From: Branchiostoma floridae
Lineage: Eukaryota; Chordata; Leptocardii; Amphioxiformes; Branchiostomatidae
Assembly: GCF_000003815.2 (NCBI RefSeq)
Contig: NC_049995.1
Location: 10,698,968-10,762,967, forward strand
Reading direction: 5' to 3'
Length of the DNA: 64,000 nucleotides
Part shown: positions 58,235 to 64,000 of the stretch, piece by piece
Layout: every line of letters begins with the position of its first letter
Numbering within the stretch: position 1 is the stretch's first letter
Notes under the pieces: generated by a model
What the model was told of the DNA's origin: nothing
Database searches by the model: none
Seen by the model: only the letters and a program-made list of their open reading frames with translations
Program-made: the position numbers and the translations under genes

Positions 58235-58447
58235 TTATGAGAGTCACTGAGTGAATAGTAAGTTTGGTGGAAGGACGTCATCAATGAAGAAAATTTCAAA
58301 GTACTAGTAATCTTTTCAGAGTTTTCAGGCACGTTATCTATTTACAGGGCGAAATTATTATAAGATCTACAGTGATCTTGAATATGTTCAGTTGAACATC
58401 ATGTTGATTAACATAACTAAATTGTCTCCTTTGTTATCTATCTGCAG

Positions 58448-58738
58448 GTGCACCTCTCACATTCTTCAAGGAGACGGAAGGAAGGTTTTTTGGCGATGCA
58501 TCGACTTTAATAGAAACCTATCGCGCCATCACTGTCGGTGAGTGTGCCCGCAGGTGTCTGAAGGGCTATAAGGGCTATTACGGTTACCCAAGATGTAAGT
58601 CCTTCAACTACCGACCTGCCAACTCGGGTGAATCGAACCCATTATCCGAATGCTGGTTACACAGCGAAAACAAGGACACACACTTGAGCAGTCCTAACTG
58701 GGAGAATTGGGAACATCGCAACTACTATCAAAGGAAAG
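58448..58738 (+). CDS. PAN/Apple-like domain exon 1 of a multi-exon gene
   Basis: A 291-bp phase 1-1 exon between CTGCAG| and |GTGAGCTC. It encodes about 97 residues: APLTFFKETEGRFFGDA, then ITVGECARRCLKGY, CKSFNYRPANSGES and ECWLHSENKDTH, ending NWENWEHRNYYQRK. The spacing of E-C-x-x-R-C-L, C-K-S-F-N-Y and C-W-L matches PAN/Apple domains: disulphide-bonded extracellular modules that bind protein or carbohydrate. Four Cys are present, enough for the two core disulphides. The exon starts with GT completing a Gly codon, so a preceding exon is required; it is not visible and may lie beyond the gap. It pairs with the near-identical exon at 60386, including ~100 bp of the following intron. Confidence 0.85.
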
Positions 58739-59391
58739 GTGAGCTCTAAATGGAGTGTTGTGAACTATTTGCAGCTGGTGATTCAGAAATGCTGCAACGA
58801 ACTACACTTAGGAAAGAAATATTCATTTGCTAGGTCTTGAACTTTACTCTCCGACGTTGTTGGTAACCAGGTGTACACATGGCACTTCTAGACATGTGTT
58901 ATGATTACTTTTAGGCAAAAAAAAAGGCAACCAACCAACTTGAAAGCAGTTCAAATATTCATATGGGATATTCCTGTGTTTTCTTCTAGTAAAGTGGATT
59001 TGTGCATTAGCTTGATTGTAAATGAAAGCACTAACAGATCAATGCTTTTGTTGCACTAAGTTTTACCTATCTAGTACCAAATAAAGATTATTTCAATTCA
59101 GCTTATTTATGCGATTATGATACATCAACTAAGTACAGATGCATACATATGTGTAATATGACTTTTTAAGTTTCTGATAGATTTTTCACCATGACACATT
59201 AGGGACGTACATGTACACTGTATGTTGCATTCTCTATACAATAGCCAGGCCATGTTCATTTGATACTATGACTCAAAATCAGGCCTTGAACATCCCCGTA
59301 ACCCCTAACGGTCCAACACACAAGTGGACGACGTTGAACAACTGATTGCTTCCGTATTTGTGTACATTCATGTTTCCCCTTGATTTTTTAG

Positions 59392-59439
59392 GAGACCAAA
59401 GTGAAGACTCAGAGGAGCCAGAAGATGAACAAGCAAATG
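59392..59439 (+). CDS. Acidic 16-residue linker mini-exon
   Basis: Between TTTTTTAG| and |GTATCAAT, 48 bp in phase 1-1 encode DQSEDSEEPEDEQAN flanked by split Gly codons. The phase matches the PAN exons on both sides, so inclusion or skipping keeps the frame. It would place a flexible, strongly acidic linker between the two PAN domains. Evidence is the splice consensus, matching phases and lack of stops; there is no transcript support. Confidence 0.65.
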
Positions 59440-59904
59440 GTATCAATACCTCGTACAGTCTGAGTCAATCAATCGTTCGCTAACTTCACAAGTTGATTAA
59501 AAGTTGAGTGAAGTCTTCAATCAAACCTTTTAAAAAAATGAAATACTTCAATAATCAAATGAAAAATATAAAAATAGATAATCGAAACGACAGTGTGACT
59601 AACTTGATGCAAGCTTGGTGGCTGGATCGAAGGTTACCATGCCGAAAGTAGCACTTAGACTTATTCTCACAGGTAAACATAATGCCAAATCAATATGACG
59701 GGAGTTGTCTAAAAGTTAGAACAAGTAAGTATTCACGGTGTGGTGATTTTACAGCCTAGATGTCACCGCGAAAACAGTAAACGCAAAACCATCTATCTAT
59801 GTATTTACAAGAATATTCAAAGTAGACCATGCCCGAGTGAATGTCTTCCATGTTGATTATCATATCACTAGATGATATGACTTCATGTGTTTACGCTGCT
59901 GAAG

Positions 59905-59965
59905 CAAACCGATTCTTCATCAAGGAGAAGGGACGTCATTTCAGTCATTCAACGGAATTAAAAAT
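59905..59965 (+). pseudogene. Truncated third PAN exon (5' stub)
   Basis: After GCTGCTGAAG the frame reads ANRFFIKEKGRHFSHSTEL, which aligns with DKYFNKETGRYFGDAFTL of the 60386 exon (about 25 of 31 nucleotides identical over the best stretch, and the same TGAAG acceptor). The similarity then stops: no E-C-x-x-R-C motif follows within the open frame. It looks like a decayed or partial copy left by exon duplication. Confidence 0.55.
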
Positions 59966-60385
59966 CTGGTTAAACGCTTTCTCCAATATGCAACATCCAC
60001 AGCACCTGCACACGGTAAACTGTTTTTTTTTATTCTCTGATACATCAAAATGGACAAAAATCAGTCAAGCAAAAAACATACAAAATGTATTTCTCGTCTA
60101 GTTTTGAAAAAGTTGCCTTACACCTTTTATTCTGTAAACAGAATGGAAACTTGAAGGAAGCTACATTTATATTCAATTGAAATTTTCTGTACATAACATT
60201 TTATCCAACCGCCCCTCGGCTTTTCAGTATAACCGAAAGCATTACATTCGCGGTGTGCTAATTTTGTGGTAGAAAGGTCACCACAAAACCATTACTGATC
60301 GTTAAGTTACAAGATCAACAGTAATTGAATATCTAATATGTTGATTAATGTATTAAACTTGCCTCCACTTTCTACTTATCTGAAG

Positions 60386-60688
60386 GACTAACTGACAAAT
60401 ACTTCAACAAGGAGACGGGACGTTATTTCGGCGATGCATTTACCCTTATCGGTTGGGACTGCATATACGAAAGCATCACTGTCGATGAGTGTGCCCGCAG
60501 GTGTCTGGAGGGTTATGAGACCTATGACGGTGTCAACCCGAAATGTTTGTCCTTCAACTACCGACCTGCCAACTCGGGTGAATCAACTACAATATCCAAA
60601 TGCTGGTTACACAAAGAAAACAGGGACACACACATGGACAATTCTGAATGGGAAAATTGGGAACATCGCAACTACTACCAAAGGAAAG
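60386..60688 (+). CDS. PAN/Apple-like domain exon 2
   Basis: A 303-bp phase 1-1 exon between CTGAAG| and |GTGAGCTC, about 101 residues: LTDKYFNKETGRYFGDAF, TLIGWDC, ITVDECARRCLEGYETYDG, CLSFNYRPANSGES and KCWLHKENRDTHMD, ending NWEHRNYYQRK. Same PAN/Apple layout as exon 1 with one extra Cys (in GWDC) that could form an additional or intermolecular disulphide. High identity to exon 1 at both ends and in the downstream intron (GTGAGCTC.AAA, ACTATTT.CAG.TGGTG, GGAATGCTGCA) indicates recent tandem duplication. Downstream exons needed to finish the protein are not visible before 61251. Confidence 0.85.
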
Positions 60689-61023
60689 GTGAGCTCCAAA
60701 CCGTACGGTAGTTTCGTGTACTATTTCAGGTGGTGGTTCTGGAATGCTGCATCGAAGCATACTATGAAGAGAAATGTTTATTTCCGAGGTGTTGTTTGGT
60801 CTACATATACCTCTCCTACACATGTGCTTTGATAACGTTTTGTAAAATTAATCCACAGACAGACAACCAAAACATTTCAAGCATTGGACATCCCTGTTAT
60901 CTTTTTACATGGCGAAATGCCTCTTATGAGTACGGATCCCGGTGTTTCTGATCCAGACTTGTGACTCATAAAACGACTTTCCATTGAATACGTCTTTTAA
61001 GTTTGAGGAGGGGGAAAGACTGG

Positions 61024-61066
61024 CATGGAATGTGTGTGTTTCGACAGAGAGAGAGAGCGAGAGAGA
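61024..61066. repeat. GA-rich simple repeat
   Basis: GAGAGAGAGAGCGAGAGAGA within the interval. Confidence 0.75.
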
Positions 61067-61250
61067 AGTAAACATCGAAGGTAGAATCTATAACGTCATA
61101 GATATTAGATGTAATGTACTGCACCTGTGATTCTTCTTTCTTACCACCCGTCCCCTCATGGGCAAAACCCATAGCGGTGTGCTGGTAGAAAGGTCATGGT
61201 GCAGCGCGACATCATCCCTGAAATTTCCAGATCTACAGTAATCTAGAATA

Positions 61251-61682
61251 CAGTCAAACCTGTCCAAGACGACCACCCGGGGGACAGGGAAAGTGGTCGA
61301 TTTGGTCAGGTGGTCGGTTAGAAGAGTATCGACTCACAACATGCCCGATGCATACTTTTAACTGTTTCAGTTGTGTTTAATAGCAAATAGCAAGCACGTG
61401 CACGTGCATCCGCCGCCATCTTTATTTTGAACATAACATCGTTATGGTAGTCAAAATCCGACGCAAACTGGCCGAATTCGGCACAAAATTGAGCTAGTTA
61501 TCATTGAAAATCGGTGACATCTCAAGATTTGAAAATGACGCGGTCGCATTGGCCAGATGGTCGTTGTGAAGATTTCGCTTAATGCTTACGTCAATGGGGA
61601 AAGTTTTCGGGACCGAGAAAAAAACGGTCGTAATGGCCAGGTGGTCGCTAAGAAGATGTGGTCGCTTGGGCAGGCATGACTG
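61251..61682. mobile_element. TA-flanked MITE with CAGTCAAACCTG termini, copy 2
   Basis: TA then CAGTCAAACCTGTCCAAG at the left; CTTGGGCAGGCATGACTG at the right (the TA there is off by one base). Internal GACCACC / GGTGGTC repeats, ACTCACAACATGCCCGATGC and a CCGCCGCCATCTTTATTTTG block are found inverted in the copy at 63430. Confidence 0.87.
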
Positions 61683-62053
61683 TTACTAAATTGTCCCNAT
61701 TACGTCATCACATGGTCGCACCATTCTGTGACTATACAATCATCTTTTAAAAGGATGCTGTCCTCGTGTGGTATTTGGAACAGGGATAGCCCTATGTTCA
61801 AACACCCCGATTTACCGACACCCATTTGTTTTGACACCCCTATGTTATTTTTTAGGGCCTAGGAGCGTTGGAAGAAAGGGGATTTGGAAGATAGTGTATC
61901 AGAACGCAGGGGTGTTGGACTTTACTACCTTTTGCACATCTATCTGCAAATGTTGTTTGGAACGTGTTGGAACATAGGAGTGTATCTAACATTTCTTTAC
62001 ATTTCTCACGATGTTCCTAACATTTATTATGATATGTTTGATTTACAGACATC

Positions 62054-62245
62054 ATGGCAGATGCAAATAACCAGGAGAAAATGGGGTTGCTCTTGAAGAA
62101 CGTAATCCTGACTACGCTCAGCGATGAAGACATGCAGAAGGAAATGGCCGTGCACGTCAAGTCCATCCTGGCCCGTCCTGAGGTCAGGGACGCTGTCCTG
62201 GCTGTCCTACAGGAGCTGTTCAACGAGCCCAGGGTGCAACAGGAG
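62054..62245 (+). CDS. Small helical-repeat protein, exon 1
   Basis: ATG at 62054 sits in a good start context (A at -3, G at +4). The exon gives 64 residues beginning MADANNQEKMGLLLKNVILT and ending NEPRVQQE, then |GTAGCAGAC. With exon 2 it makes a 131-residue protein without signal peptide or membrane segment. Its sequence breaks into about five imperfect 18-21-residue helices of the pattern V-Q-x-E-x(8-10)-L, starting at DEDMQKE, ARPEVRDA, NEPRVQQE, ASDTVQGE and RDDGLQKE. This suggests a small alpha-solenoid or helical bundle. I do not recognise the family. GC content is higher than the surrounding DNA, as expected for coding sequence. A possible acceptor (GATTTACAG) five bases before the ATG suggests an upstream 5' UTR exon. 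Confidence 0.85.
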
Positions 62246-63010
62246 GTAGCAGACTTTCTTTTTTGGTTTTCAAAATTTCATACACTTTTATTTATCGCTA
62301 TCCTGCGTGCCAGACCGGATCAGGCAATAAGATGGTTTATTCGGCAGCCCAAGGCAGTCTACCCGACAATCGAAAATTAGCACCCCGGGTAGTTAAGCCC
62401 GAAGGAGGTTTTCACTGCCGGCAAAAAGTCCATCTGACTAGACCTCCCTGGGGAAGCTGGCAGACTGCATTGAGCCTCCAAAGAAATCGACTGCTGCCCC
62501 TGGGTATCATCTGGTTCCATGATAATTTATTACAGGTGTAGATGTAGATGTTACTTAAAGTTTTATACACGACCTATTATGTACATTTAAAAACGAGATA
62601 TCCAAATGGAAACCGAGGGGCCAAAATTTAATCATTTTGTGGGATCATGAAGACCTACTCTTATACTACATATCGATGTACAATACAATCCATCCAAGCA
62701 GTCTAGAGTTATGCTGTACCACATGTGCATCTACACAGTCACACACACACAGGTATTTGTTGTGCAAATGTTTTACCTGTACCATGTTATCCATTTAAGG
62801 TATAGATTCTGTTTTTTGTTTCATCATCTCATTTTTTTCCATTACCTTTGAAAGCAATTGCCATGTTTGGCACGGAAATCAAAATAATTGACACACAAAA
62901 GTCATAATGCACAAACCTTCTAATCAAAAACCAATTGACGGTATATATAGACATAAGAAGTCCAATCCCAATTACCTAATTTTATCTTAACTGACATTTT
63001 CAAATCACAG
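62246..63010 (+). other. Phase-0 intron bounded by a 14-nt direct repeat
   Basis: Intron of 765 bp, GT...CACAG. AGGTAGCAGACTTT occurs at both junctions: across the donor at 62244 and across the acceptor at 63009. The interior at 62300-62520 is GC-richer than the rest (CGGCAGCCCAAGGCAG, CACTGCCGGC) and may hold an inserted element I cannot name. Confidence 0.8.
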
Positions 63011-63214
63011 GTAGCAGACTTTTTCAAGAGGGTGCTGGCATCAGACACCGTACAGGGGGAGGCCACAGAGCTGGGTCGTACCATCTCCTCCAGTCTACTG
63101 AGGGATGACGGACTACAGAAAGAGGCAGGCGACATGATGTGGGGTGCCTTCAAGTATTCGTTCACCCCCACGTTTGTACCATGGACCAGTTCCGATGGCA
63201 AAAAGGACAGTTGA
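63011..63214 (+). CDS. Small helical-repeat protein, exon 2 and stop
   Basis: The exon continues in phase 0 with VADFFKRVLASDTVQGEA, then TELGRTISSSLL, RDDGLQKEAGDMMWGAFK and a tail YSFTPTFVPWTSSDGKKDS before TGA. The end is aromatic and Pro/Ser-rich, unlike the helical body. Exon 2 completes the third repeat begun in exon 1, so the intron interrupts a helix and not a boundary. No AATAAA is visible between the stop and the MITE at 63430, so the 3' UTR may run into that element. Confidence 0.85.
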   Translation, partial: VADFFKRVLASDTVQGEATELGRTISSSLLRDDGLQKEAGDMMWGAFKYSFTPTFVPWTSSDGKKDS

Positions 63215-63429
63215 CACAGGGATGTCTCCAGCTGTAAATTTTCCCATTCATGATCCTGGGAGCCTTTGTTGTTTTCAGGTTTCAAAAATACATTTTTATC
63301 AATTTTATGTCATGAAGTGCAGATTGTCTTGGACGGACAGGTTGAAATTTTTGTCCAAGTAGCAAAATTTAGAGTGATAGTTCCTGGAGACAGCTCTTTA
63401 AGTTATGTTGACACCTTCTTTACGTAGTA

Positions 63430-63904
63430 CAGTCAAACCTGCCCAAGCAACTACCTCTTCTTAGCGACCACCTGGCCATTACGACCGCTTTTTCTTGGTC
63501 CCGAAAATTTTCCCCATTGACGTAAGCATTAAGCGACCTCTTCACAACGACCACCTGGCCAACGTGACCGCGACCGCCAAAAATTGGGACCAAATCCCTG
63601 CCCATAACGACCACGTCATTTCAGATCTTGAGGTGTCATCGATTTTCAATGATAACTAGCAATATTTTGTGCCAAATTCGGCCAGTTTGTGTCAGTTTTT
63701 GACTACCATTATGATGTTATGTTCAAAATAAAGATAGCGGCGGATGCACGTGCGTTTGATTGCTATTTGCCATTAAACACAATGGAAACCATTTAAACTT
63801 TGCATCGGGCATGTTGTGAGTCGATACTCTTCTAACCAACCACCTGACCGAATCGACCGCTTTTGCCCGGTCCCCCAGGTGGTCGTCTTGGGCAGGTTTG
63901 ACTG
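63430..63904. mobile_element. TA-flanked MITE with CAGTCAAACCTG termini, copy 3
   Basis: TA (63428-63429) CAGTCAAACCTGCCCAAG ... CTTGGGCAGGTTTGACTG TA (63905-63906). 475 bp, non-coding, with GACCACCTGGCCA words and the AGCGGCGG / GCATCGGGCATGTTGTGAGT block. In inverted orientation relative to 61251-61682. Confidence 0.9.
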
Positions 63905-64000
63905 TATTGTCAAACTGATACTTGAGTCAGAGTCAGATGTCATAACTGTTCATTATGACCCCCATTCCAACATTGTGGAAAATATACACACTTAAAGCTA

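Overview
The window is repeat-dense, AT-rich animal genomic DNA with few genes and many short exon-like or transposon-derived stretches. Small exons with GT-AG junctions, tRNA-derived and 5S-derived SINEs, LINE 3' ends, many MITEs, hAT-, Tc1- and piggyBac-like elements and secreted PAN-type exons point to an invertebrate deuterostome. My best guess is a lancelet (Branchiostoma), from general repeat style rather than any search. Assembly gaps are a run of 100 N (58109-58208) and a single N (61698).

Layout. 1-1014 is the end of a ~195-bp satellite. 1.8-20.5 kb holds a TA-flanked MITE family (five copies, two in a tandem array at 7.1-7.9 kb), several SINEs, a hAT-like copy, two minisatellites (~130 and ~167 bp units) and foldback elements. 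20.5-32 kb has a hAT-like MITE with a perfect 8-bp target duplication and related copies, a LINE 3' remnant, Penelope-type terminal repeats, a long-arm foldback element, a second SINE family and a 5S-rRNA-derived SINE. 34.0-34.8 kb is an internally decayed Tc1/mariner transposon with a readable transposase remnant. 36.9-47.3 kb contains a TTCGCGG palindromic MITE, a CA microsatellite, a LINE C-terminal zinc-knuckle fragment, two adjacent minisatellites, a complete 957-bp piggyBac-like element and a composite SINE. 47.3-57.4 kb is mostly unannotatable, apart from a ~500-bp tandem duplication carrying an exon-like reading frame, a 1071-bp TTAA-flanked element and two foldbacks.

The convincing host genes are both at the right end on the + strand. 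The first (58448-60688) is part of a gene with two PAN/Apple-type domain exons and an acidic mini-exon, all phase 1-1, plus the stub of a third PAN exon. It probably encodes a secreted or surface protein made by exon duplication; its first and last exons are not visible. The second (62054-63214) is a complete two-exon gene for a 131-residue helical-repeat protein I do not recognise. Its single intron is bounded by a 14-nt direct repeat containing AG|GT, and the gene is bracketed by an inverted pair of related MITEs.

Elsewhere I find no convincing host gene. A signal-peptide-like reading frame (25062), a 103-residue minus-strand frame (23794-24105) and a duplicated exon-like segment (52582-53282) are the only other coding candidates, and all are weak.
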